This document shows, one piece after another, positions 1-12,485 of a stretch of DNA of 49,230 nucleotides. Where the stretch lies: assembly GCA_900545085.1 (NCBI GenBank), contig UQXU01000005.1, forward strand, positions 1 to 49,230, in the 5' to 3' direction. Below the pieces are notes generated by a model. It saw only the letters and a program-made list of their open reading frames with translations. It was not told where the DNA came from and made no database searches. A program made the translations under genes and the position numbers. Within the stretch, counting starts at the first letter, position 1, and each line of letters opens with the position of its first letter. Source of the DNA: an uncultured Eubacteriales bacterium (GTDB taxonomy: Bacteria > Bacillota > Clostridia > Christensenellales > Christensenellaceae).

Positions 1-1106
1 TGAAGAATACAGAAGCAGTAAAAAATCCGGAGAGGAAAAAATCCCATAAAGAAGAAAACGTTCTGAAAGTCGTAGAAGCGGGCAAGCAGAAGGGCGTGCT
101 CACATATAAAGAAATAGCTGATATTCTGGACGACGTACATCTGGAGCCGGAACAGCTCGAGAGGCTCTATGAAGCTTTGGACAACGCCGGGGTGGACGTG
201 CTGGACGATACGGCCGCGCTCAATGAACTCGCAAAAGCGGCGGAGACGGAGGATCTCGAAGCAGGGTTGGATTCCGTCAGCATTGACGATCCGGTGCGCA
301 TGTATCTCAAGGAGATAGGCAAGGTGCCGCTGCTCACTCCGGAGAAGGAGAGAGAGCTGGCTATGCGCATGGCGGAAGGCGACGAGGCCGCGAAGAGCGA
401 GCTTGCGGAGGCGAATCTGCGTCTGGTGGTCAGCATTGCGAAAAGATATGTAGGCAGAGGCATGCTGTTTCTCGATTTGATACAGGAGGGCAACCTCGGT
501 CTTATAAAAGCTGTAGAAAAGTTCGACTATCGCAGAGGGTATAAGTTCTCTACATACGCTACATGGTGGATACGCCAGGCGATAACGCGCGCCATAGCGG
601 ATCAGGCGAGAACTATCCGCATCCCCGTCCACATGGTCGAAACGATAAACAAGCTGATTAGAGTTTCTCGTCAGCTTCTTCAGCAGCTCGGCCGCGATCC
701 GCAGCCGGACGAGCTGGCAAAGGCAATGGATATGCCCGTGGAGAAGGTGCGCGAGATACTCAAGATAGCGCAGGAGCCCGTGTCTCTGGAGACTCCCATA
801 GGCGAGGAGGAGGACAGCCATCTGGGCGATTTCATCCCGGACGACGACGCGCCTGCTCCAGCGGAGGCGGCGGCTTTTACTCTGCTCAAGGAGCAGCTTA
901 TGGATGTGCTGGATACTCTCACATGGCGCGAGGAAAAAGTCCTGAAGCTTAGGTTCGGACTGGAGGACGGCCGCGCGCGCACTCTTGAGGAAGTCGGGCG
1001 TGAGTTTAACGTAACGAGAGAGAGAATACGTCAGATAGAAGCTAAAGCTCTGCGCAAGCTTCGTCATCCGAGCAGAAGCAAAAAGCTGCGTGATTTTTTA
1101 GAATAA
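1..1106 (+). CDS. rpoD: RNA polymerase primary sigma factor RpoD (SigA); first base of start codon cut off
   Basis: Housekeeping sigma-70 factor that directs RNA polymerase to -35/-10 promoters. The open frame runs to the window edge: bases 1-2 are TG and the next codons read [20 protein letters not shown], so an NTG start codon beginning one base before the window is likely; the first start codon wholly inside is GTG at 96. Region 1.2 ([11 protein letters not shown]), region 2 ([16 protein letters not shown], ending in the DNA-melting segment [15 protein letters not shown]), region 3 and region 4 (the helix-turn-helix ending [18 protein letters not shown]) are all present. A long region 1.1 is absent, as in many Bacillota SigA proteins. 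The promoters noted elsewhere here (TTGACA/TATAAT, 17-bp spacing) fit this factor. The next gene starts 3 bp after the stop. Confidence 0.97.
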   Translation, partial: KNTEAVKNPERKKSHKEENVLKVVEAGKQKGVLTYKEIADILDDVHLEPEQLERLYEALDNAGVDVLDDTAALNELAKAAETEDLEAGLDSVSIDDPVRMYLKEIGKVPLLTPEKERELAMRMAEGDEAAKSELAEANLRLVVSIAKRYVGRGMLFLDLIQEGNLGLIKAVEKFDYRRGYKFSTYATWWIRQAITRAIADQARTIRIPVHMVETINKLIRVSRQLLQQLGRDPQPDELAKAMDMPVEKVREILKIAQEPVSLETPIGEEEDSHLGDFIPDDDAPAPAEAAAFTLLKEQLMDVLDTLTWREEKVLKLRFGLEDGRARTLEEVGREFNVTRERIRQIEAKALRKLRHPSRSKKLRDFLE

Positions 1107-1109
1107 AAT

Positions 1110-2351
1110 ATGCAGTACTATAACTATTGGGGATATGCTGCCGCGATAGTAGGGACGGCGCTTCTGGCGGTGTGTTTGTACTTTGCCGTGCGCAGGGGAG
1201 TGCAATATTATAAATCGCCTAAGCCGGAGCTGGAAGCGGCGGCGCAGGAGAGCAGCGTCCGCGTCTTTTTGCGCAGTGCGCTGCTCGTTTTGGCGTTGAA
1301 AGCTGTGCTTGTGATAATCACGGGAATACTGACGGGAGAATTTTTCGGCGAAGGCGCGCTGATATGGAATAGATGGGACGCTCCGCACTATCTGGATATC
1401 GCCAAAGACGGCTATGTTTCGACGGGCGAAAACAATGTGTTTATAGCGTTTTTTCCGCTTTATCCTGCGCTGCTTTCGCTCGCGTCCGTGCTGACGGGCG
1501 AGTATTTCACGACGGGCAGCGTACTCTCTATGCTGTTTTTTGCGTTTGCGCTTTTTTATCTTTACAAGCTGGCCGAGCGCGAATACGGACAGAAAACGGC
1601 AAAGCGTGTTCAGCTGCTTCTGCTGCTGTATCCTATGTCTTATTACTGTACGATACCATATACAGAAGGGCTGTTTCTTGCGCTGACCGCCGCGTTTTTG
1701 TATTATCTGCGCGGGGAGAAGTTTATCGTTGCGGGCGTGCTCGGACTTTTTTGCGCGCTGACGAGGAGCGTAGGCGTTATGCTGGTATTTCCTTACGCGG
1801 CGGCGGTGGTGAGAAAGATACTCCCCGTGAAGAGCGCGGGAGAGTTTATAAAGAAGCTGTTTGGGCGAGGCTGGCCGATATTCTTCATACCGGCAGGAAC
1901 GCTTATATATCTTTTTATAAATTATATTGTATTTTCCGATCCGCTGTATTTTCTTACGGCGCAAAGGGAGCACTGGTCGCAGGGTATGTGCTTCATAGGA
2001 AGGACGCTCAAGACGCTGATGGAATGCGCGATAAATCGTTCGGCTGAGGCTCCGGAGCTGTTTATACCGGAGCTTGTCGCGATATTCGGCGTGCTGGTGC
2101 TGCTGATAAGATATGTACGGAGAAAGAATACGACTATATACACCGCGTATGCTCTGCCGATGTTTTATATGAGCGTGTCGGTGACGTGGCTGCTCAGCGC
2201 GCCGAGGTATATGCTGCCGATATATCCGATATACTTCGAGCTGGCGGAAAGCTTCAGGAGCAGGCGGGCTTTTGTGATGCTGTGCGCTGTCATGGCGGCG
2301 CTGTCTTTGCTGGCGTGCATTGTGTTTGCGCTCGGCGGGGATATTTATTAA
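1110..2351 (+). CDS. PIG-V-like polytopic membrane glycosyltransferase
   Basis: A 413-aa integral membrane protein with about ten hydrophobic helices. The first extracytoplasmic loop carries WNRWDAPHYLDIAKDGYV (about residues 87-104), which matches the WDxxHYxxIAxxGY signature of the PIG-V/Gpi18 mannosyltransferase superfamily (GT-C fold, lipid-linked sugar donor). The bacterial homologues have no GPI substrate; they probably glycosylate a surface polymer or protein, and the substrate cannot be told from sequence. It begins 3 bp after the rpoD stop and no strong ribosome-binding site is visible, so translational coupling to rpoD is likely. In many Bacillota the gene between rpoD and the nif3-like gene is the tRNA methyltransferase trmK; here this enzyme occupies that position. 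Confidence 0.75.
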   Translation: MQYYNYWGYAAAIVGTALLAVCLYFAVRRGVQYYKSPKPELEAAAQESSVRVFLRSALLVLALKAVLVIITGILTGEFFGEGALIWNRWDAPHYLDIAKDGYVSTGENNVFIAFFPLYPALLSLASVLTGEYFTTGSVLSMLFFAFALFYLYKLAEREYGQKTAKRVQLLLLLYPMSYYCTIPYTEGLFLALTAAFLYYLRGEKFIVAGVLGLFCALTRSVGVMLVFPYAAAVVRKILPVKSAGEFIKKLFGRGWPIFFIPAGTLIYLFINYIVFSDPLYFLTAQREHWSQGMCFIGRTLKTLMECAINRSAEAPELFIPELVAIFGVLVLLIRYVRRKNTTIYTAYALPMFYMSVSVTWLLSAPRYMLPIYPIYFELAESFRSRRAFVMLCAVMAALSLLACIVFALGGDIY

Positions 2352-2398
2352 GACATTTAATATTCAAGTATATCATATATAGATGAAAGGAGACGGAA

Positions 2399-3526
2399 AT
2401 GATAACTTTCGCACAGTTTACGGAGATAGTGGAGCAGCTCGCTCCGCTGAAATACGCTTACGAATGGGACAACAGCGGAGTCCAGGCTCACGTTCACGAC
2501 GAAGTGAGCAAGGTTTTGGTTTGTCTGGATATGACAAAGGATACTCTGAGAGAAGCTAAGGAAAAGGGCTGCGATACAATACTTGCGCATCACCCCGTTC
2601 TGTTCCGTCAAGTCAAAAATTTGGAGAAGAACCATGTCGTAACAGGGCTGATAGTGGACGCTGTGCGCAATGGCATAAATGTGTACTCGGCGCATACCTC
2701 CTTCGATTGCGCTCCGGGCGGCATAAACGATCTTCTTGCGGAAAAGCTGGGGCTTGTGGATACTGAGGTATTCGCGGAGGAACGTGAGCTGGAGGAAAAA
2801 ATGGCTCAGGTGGTTGTTTTTGCGCCTCAGGATTGTGAGGATGAAGTAAAACACGCGATGGCAGAGGCGGGCGCGGGAAGCCTCGGAAATTATTCCGGAG
2901 CGGCTTTCACCACTTATGGAATGGGAGAATTTACACCGGAGGCAGGAGCGCAGCCGTATATAGGCGAAATCGGAGCGCATGAGACGGTGCGCGAGATGAG
3001 GATAGAGATGGTATGCCCTATGGAGAAGGCGGCGGCTGTGGCAGGCGCGGCGCGGGCGGCGCATTGTTACGAAGAACCGTCAATCCAGGTATATCCTTTG
3101 GTCATGCCGGTGAAAAAAATAGGACTGGGCGTGATAGGCAGACCGGAGCGTGAGATGACGCTGCGCGAGCTGGCGGAGGACGTCAAATCGCGGACAGGCG
3201 GAATTGTGCGCATATGCAGACTGCCGGAAGAGAAGATGTCGGGCAAGGCGCTCAAAGTCGCGCAGATAGGCGGCGCGGGCGGTGAGTTCTCGTGGCTGGC
3301 GGCGAAAATGGGCTGTCAGGCTCTCATAACAGGAGAAGCTAAATACAATCACTTTATAGACGCGGCGGCGGCAGGCGTGCTGCTCATCGAGGCGGGTCAT
3401 TTTGAAACAGAATCGTGTTTTGTCGAAGGAATGATAAAGGGTTTACAGCAAAAGTCGGATATGTTACAATATAACTTGACGCTTTTTGCGTCGGAGAAAG
3501 GCGTAAGACCATACGATGAGGTCTGA
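2399..3526 (+). CDS. Nif3-like dinuclear metal-centre hexameric protein (YqfO family)
   Basis: A 375-aa member of the Nif3/GTP-cyclohydrolase I type 2 family. The N-terminal half has YEWDNSGVQ and ILAHHPVLFRQVKNL, the His-rich segment that binds a pair of divalent metals. The C-terminal half has GEAKYNHFIDA and LIEAGHFETE, the second part of the metal site. The middle (about residues 130-240) is the PII/CutA-like insertion found in the long bacterial forms, and the length is typical of these. Biochemical function is unsettled for the family. A good ribosome-binding site (AAAGGAGA) precedes the ATG. The gene sits between rpoD and a zinc-ribbon protein, the usual Bacillota order. Confidence 0.9.
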   Translation: MITFAQFTEIVEQLAPLKYAYEWDNSGVQAHVHDEVSKVLVCLDMTKDTLREAKEKGCDTILAHHPVLFRQVKNLEKNHVVTGLIVDAVRNGINVYSAHTSFDCAPGGINDLLAEKLGLVDTEVFAEERELEEKMAQVVVFAPQDCEDEVKHAMAEAGAGSLGNYSGAAFTTYGMGEFTPEAGAQPYIGEIGAHETVREMRIEMVCPMEKAAAVAGAARAAHCYEEPSIQVYPLVMPVKKIGLGVIGRPEREMTLRELAEDVKSRTGGIVRICRLPEEKMSGKALKVAQIGGAGGEFSWLAAKMGCQALITGEAKYNHFIDAAAAGVLLIEAGHFETESCFVEGMIKGLQQKSDMLQYNLTLFASEKGVRPYDEV

Positions 3527-3576
3527 CGACTGATGGTGCGCGGCGTAGGATAGAACCGCGCGGAAAGGAGAACGCT

Positions 3577-4404
3577 TTGGATAATATGAAGGCGTTGTGG
3601 GATTACCAAGAGGCTGATTTGGCTCTGGATGCAGAGAAGAAACGAGTCAAGGACACGCCTACCAGGCGGCAGCTCGCCAAGCTTCAGGCTCTGCTCACGA
3701 AAGGGCAGAAGAGTCTGGCCGAGATGGAAGCTGCGATAAAAGTGAGACAGAGTAAGGCTTCTGAGTTTTATGCCAGAGCAAAAGAATACAACTATCAGCT
3801 TGACGAATTGCGGGTGGATATGAGCTATTATTCCGAATGCCCGCCGGACGATCTGAATAAAACAGAGGTCGAAAAAACTCTAAAAGATATAGAGCGAATC
3901 GCGCAGAGCAGCGCCGAGCTGAAAAATCAAATGCTGAAGCTGGACAGCAAAGTATCGCGTGCAAATCAGGAGCTGCAAAAGCTTTTCTCTCAGATGGTTC
4001 CCGCTAAGAAGCAGTATGACGAGCTGAGAGAAAAATATAAGCAGGAGACGAGCGGAAAGACCGAAGCTCTCGAGGATTTCGAGAATGTTAAAAACGAGCT
4101 GGAGCGAAAGCTCGCGCCCGAAGCGCTGGCGGATTATAAAAAAGTGAAAGGATACAGAGCCAATCCCGTAGCGCATTGCAAAGGCGGGAGATGCGGAGGA
4201 TGCAGAATGCAGCTCCCTTCCGGCATAGAGAGTCAGATAGAAGCGGGGAAAAAGCTCGTTCATTGTGAAAACTGCGGCAGAATTTTGATAATGCTGGAGG
4301 AGGACAAGGAAGAACCGCAGCTTAAAAAAAAGACAAGAGCAAAAAAGACGGACAAAAAAGCAGAGCCTGAGACCAAAGCAGAGGCTCAGGAACAGGAAGT
4401 TTAA
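3577..4404 (+). CDS. Coiled-coil protein with C-terminal C4 zinc ribbon (CT398/YbgI-neighbour type)
   Basis: A 275-aa protein. Residues about 1-190 are a long, charged, heptad-rich coiled coil beginning MDNMKALWDYQEADLALD. A zinc ribbon follows with two cysteine pairs, CKGGRCGGC and HCENCGRIL, at about 203-235, and then a lysine/glutamate-rich tail. This is the architecture of the family often annotated as zinc ribbon domain protein (DUF164 type), found next to nif3-like genes in Bacillota and many other bacteria; a role as nucleic-acid- or ribosome-associated factor is assumed but not shown. The start is TTG, chosen because AAAGGAG lies 6 bp upstream. RNase P RNA begins about 16 bp after the stop. 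Confidence 0.85.
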   Translation: MDNMKALWDYQEADLALDAEKKRVKDTPTRRQLAKLQALLTKGQKSLAEMEAAIKVRQSKASEFYARAKEYNYQLDELRVDMSYYSECPPDDLNKTEVEKTLKDIERIAQSSAELKNQMLKLDSKVSRANQELQKLFSQMVPAKKQYDELREKYKQETSGKTEALEDFENVKNELERKLAPEALADYKKVKGYRANPVAHCKGGRCGGCRMQLPSGIESQIEAGKKLVHCENCGRILIMLEEDKEEPQLKKKTRAKKTDKKAEPETKAEAQEQEV

Positions 4405-4420
4405 TAAAAATGTGATAATT

Positions 4421-4757
4421 ATGTGAGCAGGACAGGCAATCGCACTGCGTCCGCAGTGAGGAAAGTCCGAGCACCATAGAGCAGGACGCCGGATAACGCC
4501 CGGTGGAGGCGACTCCAAGGAAAGTGCAACAGAAATATACCGCCGCGTCAGCGGTAAGGGTGGAAAGGCGAGGCAAGAGCTCACCGGCGCGCTTGGCGAC
4601 TTGCGCGCCCTGTAAACCCCGTCCGGTGCAAGATTGGTATGGGAGCATTTAATAGCTGCTCGCTAAGCTCCATGTAATCGCGCGAGCCTGCCGGCGACGG
4701 CAGGCCAAGATAGATGATTGCCCTTAGACAGAACTCGGCTTATGGCCTGACTCACAT
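4421..4757 (+). ncRNA. rnpB: RNase P RNA, bacterial class A
   Basis: The catalytic RNA of RNase P, which trims 5' leaders from pre-tRNAs. The conserved 5' core GAGGAAAGTCCGAGC is at 4459-4473, the internal ACAGAAA motif is near 4530, and the 3' core CAGAACTCGGCTTAT is at about 4729-4743. The ends pair as helix P1: ATGTGAG-CAGG at 4421-4431 with CCTG-A-CTCACAT at 4746-4757. An L15-like GGT loop (TTGGTATGGGA) is not obvious as tRNA-CCA site, so the class A versus B call is based on overall layout only. An intrinsic terminator follows immediately. Confidence 0.95.
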
Positions 4758-4761
4758 TTAT

Positions 4762-4790
4762 CCCCGCGGATGAACTCCGCGGGGTGTTTT
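4762..4790 (+). terminator. Intrinsic terminator of rnpB
   Basis: Perfect 9-bp stem CCCCGCGGA/TCCGCGGGG (4762-4770 with 4776-4784), 5-nt loop, followed by TGTTTT. It closes the rnpB transcript. Confidence 0.9.
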
Positions 4791-4858
4791 AATTTGCAGA
4801 AAAAACAGGACAGAAGCCATATAATATTATCAACAAATTTATTTAATATTTATATATC

Positions 4859-4887
4859 TTGCGGAAAGAGAATGTGTCAGTTATAAT
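4859..4887 (+). promoter_or_regulatory. Predicted sigma-A promoter for trkAH
   Basis: TTGCGG at 4859-4864, 17-bp spacer, TATAAT at 4882-4887. Predicted transcription start is near 4894, giving a leader of about 100 nt before trkA. The leader holds a small GC-rich stem (CGAG/CTCG near 4929-4942), and I see no match to the c-di-AMP riboswitch that often controls potassium transporters in Bacillota. Confidence 0.6.
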
Positions 4888-4996
4888 AATTATATTGCTG
4901 GGATCTAAGTGTATAAAACATGAGAGCAGAGCGAGAGACCTCGTCCGAGCGCCCATGTCGTATAAAATCATACAAAAACATGATAGGAAAAATGAT

Positions 4997-6352
4997 ATGA
5001 AAATCATCATTGTAGGAGCCGGAAAAGCCGGAATAAGACTGGCTCGGACTTTAACGGAAGAAGGTCATGACATAACTATACTTGACAACAACGCGAACAA
5101 GCTTTCGGCGGCTTGCAGCGACAACGATGTGTTGGGTATAATCGGAAACGGCATGAGCTACTCCTCGCTGTCTATCGCGGGGCTGAGCGACGCTGATCTG
5201 CTAATCGCAGTGACAGGCTCTGACGAATACAATCTGCTGTGCTGTCTGTTTGGGAAAAAAGCGGGACACTGCTCTACGATAGCTAGAATAAGGAATCCGC
5301 TCTATCTGAACGAGACGCAGTTTATTAAGGAGCAGATCGGTCTTTCTATGGTTGTCAATCCGGAGTTTGCAGCAGCCAGAGAAATCTCCAGGCTGCTGCG
5401 GTTCCCGTCTGCGGTGGAGGTCAACTCCTTCGCCAAAGGCAGATTGGATATGATAACTTTCAAAATTCCGCCGACCTCTCTGCTTAATGGCAGAGATCTG
5501 ATATATGTCAGGACGAAGCTCATGAGCGAGGTGCTGTTCTGCAATGTAGAACGCGGAGGGAAGTATTATATACCGTCAGGGAACTTTGAGCTGCATTCCG
5601 GTGACAAAGCGACTGTTATAATAAGACCTAAGGATGCGCAGAAGTTCTTTAAGCGTGTGAATATAGACACTCACAGCGTAAAAGACGCGATGATAGTAGG
5701 CGGCGGAACGATGGGATTCTATCTCGCGCGTCAGCTGCTTGACAATAAAATTGCGGTAAAAATAATAGAGCGGGACGAGCTTAGATGCGAGGATCTTGCG
5801 GAGCGTCTGCCCGACGCTCTGATAATACACGGCAATGCATCGGATAAAAATCTGCTGCTGGAGGAAGGTCTGACGAATACCGACGCTTTCGTAGCGTTGA
5901 CCGGGCTTGACGAAGAAAATGCAATATTGTCGCTGTACGCCAAAGAGGTCTCGGATGCGAAGGTGGTTACGAAGGTCAACCGCGTGATATTTAACGATCT
6001 GATAGAGAGGCTCAATCTGGACAGCATTATATATCCGCAGAACATAACTACCGAGCATATTATGCAATATGTGCGCGCAAAACAAAATGCAATGGGCAAC
6101 AACGTGGAGACGCTGTACAATCTCGTAGACGACAAAATAGAAGCTCTCGAGTTTAAAATAGGCTCTGACTCTCCGATGATAGGAGTGCCTATAAAGCAGA
6201 TGAATTTGAAAGAAAATCTGATAATCTGCGGAATAAACAGAGGCAAGCGCGTTATCCTGCCCAACGGCGACGACACGATACAGGCGGGAGATCACGTCGT
6301 GGTAGTGACGAGCCAGAAAAAGCTCACGGATTTTAACGATATATTTAAATAG
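4997..6352 (+). CDS. trkA: Trk potassium uptake system, NAD-binding regulatory subunit TrkA
   Basis: Cytoplasmic gating subunit of the Trk/Ktr potassium channel complex, 451 aa from the chosen start. It has two RCK halves, each with a Rossmann nucleotide-binding motif: IIIVGAGKAGIRLARTL at the N-terminus and MIVGGGTMGFYLARQLL at about residue 233. Each half ends in a TrkA_C-like module (for example DMITFKIPPTSLLNGRDL and ALEFKIGSDSPMIGVPI). The ATG at 4997 was chosen because AGGAAAA lies upstream and the protein then starts with the Rossmann strand. The longer in-frame TTG at 4859 lies in the -35 element of the predicted promoter and adds 46 residues unlike the family. The stop is 3 bp from trkH, so the two are cotranscribed. 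Confidence 0.95.
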   Translation: MKIIIVGAGKAGIRLARTLTEEGHDITILDNNANKLSAACSDNDVLGIIGNGMSYSSLSIAGLSDADLLIAVTGSDEYNLLCCLFGKKAGHCSTIARIRNPLYLNETQFIKEQIGLSMVVNPEFAAAREISRLLRFPSAVEVNSFAKGRLDMITFKIPPTSLLNGRDLIYVRTKLMSEVLFCNVERGGKYYIPSGNFELHSGDKATVIIRPKDAQKFFKRVNIDTHSVKDAMIVGGGTMGFYLARQLLDNKIAVKIIERDELRCEDLAERLPDALIIHGNASDKNLLLEEGLTNTDAFVALTGLDEENAILSLYAKEVSDAKVVTKVNRVIFNDLIERLNLDSIIYPQNITTEHIMQYVRAKQNAMGNNVETLYNLVDDKIEALEFKIGSDSPMIGVPIKQMNLKENLIICGINRGKRVILPNGDDTIQAGDHVVVVTSQKKLTDFNDIFK

Positions 6353-6355
6353 CCT

Positions 6356-7834
6356 ATGAATTTTTCTGTTATTTTTTACATTGTAGCGTATGCGCTCAAG
6401 GCGGAAGGGCTGCTCATGCTCGTGCCCGCTTTCGTAGGGCTGGGATATGGAGAACAAGAGGCGGAGGCGTTTTTTATCTGCGCGGCGGCGCTGTTCATAA
6501 TAGGCTATTTGGCGACGATAAAAAGACCGAAAAATCAGGTTTTTTATTCCAAAGAGGGCTTCGTGTCTGTTGCGCTTGTTTGGGTGGCGATCAATGTGTT
6601 CGGGTGCATACCGTTTATGATAAACGGAGATATACCTCGCTTTGCGGATGCGTTTTTTGAAATGGTGTCGGGTTTTACGACAACAGGCTCGACGATACTT
6701 AAAGATGTGGAAGCTCTCTCCCGCTGCTCTCTCTTTTGGCGCAGCTTTTCGCATTGGGTAGGAGGCATGGGAATACTGGTATTCGTGCTTTCCGTTTTGC
6801 CGATAACAGGCGGCTCGACTATGCACCTGATGCGCGCCGAGAGCCCGGGGCCGCAGGTGGGGAAAATAGTTCCTAAAATAAAAAATACAGCGATAATACT
6901 TTATGTAATATACACGGTTATGACCGTGGTAGAGATAATACTGCTGCTCATAAGCGGAATGGAGCTTTTCGACGCGCTCACGCTGTCTTTTGGCAGCGCA
7001 GGCACGGGCGGCTTTGCCGTGCGCAATTCAGGACTGGCGGATTACGCTCCGGCGTCGCAGTATATTGTCGCGATATTCATTATATTATTCGGAGTGAATT
7101 TCAACGTGTATTTTCTGATAGTGCGCAGGCATCTGCGCGCGGCGTTGAAATACGAAGAGGCGCTGTGGTACTATGCTATAATAGCGGCCGCCGTGATAGC
7201 AATAACCTTCAACACGCGGGATATGTTTGTGACATTGGAAGAGACGTTCAGGCACTCTCTCTTTCAGGTAGGGTCAATAATCACTACTACAGGATACAGC
7301 ACGACGGACTTCAATTTGTTTCCGGAGTTTTCTAAGCAAATTCTTGTGCTTCTGATGTTCATCGGCGCGTGCGCCGGGAGCACGGGCGGAGGAATAAAAG
7401 TATCTCGTATAGTCATTATGGTAAAATCTATGTTTGGAGAAATATCCAGAATTCTCCATCCGCGCACGATGAAAAAAGTGCATATGGACGGGCATATAAT
7501 AGATGAGCCTACGCTTCGGTCTGTAAATATGTTCATAATGGCGTACATAGTTTTATTTTCATTTTCAGTGTTAATCGTATCGTGGGATAATTTCGATATG
7601 ACTACGAATTTCACCGCGGTTGCGGCGACGCTGAACAACATAGGTCCCGGTCTCAACATGGTAGGTCCTATGGGGAATTTCAGTGAGTATTCCGATGTGT
7701 CTAAATATGTATTTTGCTTTGATATGCTCGCGGGCAGGCTGGAGCTATTCCCGATACTTGTTCTTTTCAACCCTAAGACGTGGAACAGGCAGATTCATCT
7801 GCACAGGCATAATGCCAAAAAAGCGGAAATATAG
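6356..7834 (+). CDS. trkH: Trk potassium transporter membrane subunit TrkH
   Basis: A 492-aa potassium-translocating subunit of the SKT superfamily: four M1-P-M2 repeats that fold as a pseudo-tetrameric channel. The selectivity-filter-like segments are visible, including SGFTTTGST (about residues 104-112), GSAGTGGFAVRNSG (about 217-230), ITTTGYSTTDF (about 306-316) and LNNIGPGLNMVG near the C-terminus. Each has the central glycine expected of a TrkH pore loop. GACAGSTGGGIKVSR (about 337-351) is the conserved loop after the third repeat. The gene starts 3 bp after trkA with no separate ribosome-binding site, so coupling to trkA is likely. A terminator follows. Confidence 0.95.
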   Translation: MNFSVIFYIVAYALKAEGLLMLVPAFVGLGYGEQEAEAFFICAAALFIIGYLATIKRPKNQVFYSKEGFVSVALVWVAINVFGCIPFMINGDIPRFADAFFEMVSGFTTTGSTILKDVEALSRCSLFWRSFSHWVGGMGILVFVLSVLPITGGSTMHLMRAESPGPQVGKIVPKIKNTAIILYVIYTVMTVVEIILLLISGMELFDALTLSFGSAGTGGFAVRNSGLADYAPASQYIVAIFIILFGVNFNVYFLIVRRHLRAALKYEEALWYYAIIAAAVIAITFNTRDMFVTLEETFRHSLFQVGSIITTTGYSTTDFNLFPEFSKQILVLLMFIGACAGSTGGGIKVSRIVIMVKSMFGEISRILHPRTMKKVHMDGHIIDEPTLRSVNMFIMAYIVLFSFSVLIVSWDNFDMTTNFTAVAATLNNIGPGLNMVGPMGNFSEYSDVSKYVFCFDMLAGRLELFPILVLFNPKTWNRQIHLHRHNAKKAEI

Positions 7835-7852
7835 TGCGAATATTGACGATAA

Positions 7853-7882
7853 AAAACCTCTCTCGGCCGAGGGAGGTTTTGT
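7853..7882 (+). terminator. Intrinsic terminator after trkAH
   Basis: Near-perfect 14-bp palindrome with one G-U pair, arms AAAACCTCTCTCGG and CCGAGGGAGGTTTT, followed by TTTTGTCTTT. The A-rich upstream flank may let it act in both directions. Confidence 0.8.
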
Positions 7883-7956
7883 CTTTGAGCTGAGGCGGCG
7901 AGGTATTTCAAATGCCTTACGGAAAAAACGAAAATCTAAAAACGAGGGAGATATGA

Positions 7957-8745
7957 ATGATAGGGACGATAATAGGAGACATAGCGGGATCGCGCTTTGA
8001 ATTTAATAATCATAAGAGCAAGGATTTTGTACTTTTTCACGAAAAGAGCAGATTTACGGACGACAGCGTTATGACGATTGCAATAGGCAAAGCTTTGCTC
8101 GACTGCGAAGGAGACAGGAGCAAATTGGCGGCCTGCGCTGCAGCAGCGATGAAGTCCATAGGAAGACAATATAAAGACTGCGGGTACGGCGCCAGGTTCT
8201 ATAAGTGGCTTTTCTCAGAGAGCGTGCAGCCGTATAACAGCTATGGAAACGGCGCGGCAATGCGCGTCAGCGCATGCGCATATGCCGCAGAAAGTATAGA
8301 TGACGTCAAGCTGCTCTCGCGCGAGGTCACGGCAACGACGCACAATCACCCCGAGGCGATAAAAGGGGCGGAGGCTGTCGCCGCTGCGGGATACCTGGCT
8401 CTTTCCGGCTGCTCAAAGACGGAGCTCAGAGAATATATACATCGAAACTATTATGCTTTGGATTTTACTATAGATGAGATACGGGAGAGCTATACATTTG
8501 ACGTAAGCTGCGGGGGCACAGTGCCGCAGGCGATAGAGGCGTTTCTGGAATCGGAGAATTTTGAGGACGCGGTGCGCACGGCTGTCTCTCTGGGAGGGGA
8601 CAGCGATACTTTGGCGGCGATAGCCGGCGGAATAGCCGAGGCTTTTTACGGCGTGCCGAGCGGCCTTCGGAAGGCTGCGCTGGAGAAGCTGGACGAAGGC
8701 TTGCGCAAAGTCTTGCTGGAATTTGAGATGAAATACGCTCGCTGA
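7957..8745 (+). CDS. ADP-ribosylglycohydrolase (DraG/ARH family)
   Basis: A 262-aa all-helical hydrolase that removes ADP-ribose from proteins or other acceptors with two metal ions. Metal-binding motifs are in place: GTIIGDIAGSRFEF at the N-terminus, FTDDSVMTIAIG (about residues 34-45) and SLGGDSDTLAAIAGGIAEA (about 210-228). The asparagine/histidine segment THNHPEAIKGAEAV (about 128-141) is also conserved. The start is supported by GAGGGAG upstream. No ADP-ribosyltransferase (DraT-like) or nitrogenase gene is nearby, so the substrate is unknown. It stands alone between two terminators. Confidence 0.9.
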   Translation: MIGTIIGDIAGSRFEFNNHKSKDFVLFHEKSRFTDDSVMTIAIGKALLDCEGDRSKLAACAAAAMKSIGRQYKDCGYGARFYKWLFSESVQPYNSYGNGAAMRVSACAYAAESIDDVKLLSREVTATTHNHPEAIKGAEAVAAAGYLALSGCSKTELREYIHRNYYALDFTIDEIRESYTFDVSCGGTVPQAIEAFLESENFEDAVRTAVSLGGDSDTLAAIAGGIAEAFYGVPSGLRKAALEKLDEGLRKVLLEFEMKYAR

Positions 8746-8800
8746 GGGTGTATCCGGCGATATGTCTGCGGAATACAACAGAGTTTAATTTTATGCACGA

Positions 8801-8829
8801 AAAAAGGAGGCAGGTTGTCCTGCCTCCTT
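8801..8829 (-). terminator. Intrinsic terminator of nifJ
   Basis: Perfect 11-bp stem AAGGAGGCAGG/CCTGCCTCCTT with a 4-nt loop. On the minus strand it is followed by a run of T, 26 bp after the nifJ stop. Confidence 0.9.
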
Positions 8830-8854
8830 AATGTTAGCCGTGGTGTTATTTATA

Positions 8855-12400
<3,546 letters not shown>

Positions 12401-12415
12401 TTATTTCTATATTTA

Positions 12416-12438
12416 AATGTGCGTACGAAACGCACATT
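12416..12438 (-). promoter_or_regulatory. Perfect inverted repeat in the nifJ leader
   Basis: AATGTGCGT and ACGCACATT form a perfect 9-bp inverted repeat with a 5-nt spacer, about 50-70 nt upstream of the nifJ ATG and inside the predicted transcript. It could be an RNA hairpin or a dimeric repressor operator; no T run follows directly, so it is not a simple terminator. Confidence 0.6.
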
Positions 12439-12461
12439 ATGATCTTTAGGTATAAACAAAC

Positions 12462-12477
12462 AGAGGTACGAGCCTCT
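12462..12477 (-). promoter_or_regulatory. 5'-end hairpin of the nifJ leader
   Basis: AGAGG/CCTCT stem with 6-nt loop, on the minus strand followed by GTTTGTTTA. It starts at or within a few nucleotides of the predicted transcription start, so it may be a 5' stabilising hairpin or a weak attenuator. Confidence 0.4.
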
Positions 12478-12485
12478 TTATCGCA

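Noticed and set aside
4859..4996. N-terminal extension of trkA from TTG 4859
   Set aside because: The region contains the predicted promoter and adds residues unlike the family; ATG 4997 has a ribosome-binding site.
4890..4996. c-di-AMP riboswitch before trkA
   Set aside because: The conserved core sequences of that riboswitch are not visible; only a short stem is present.
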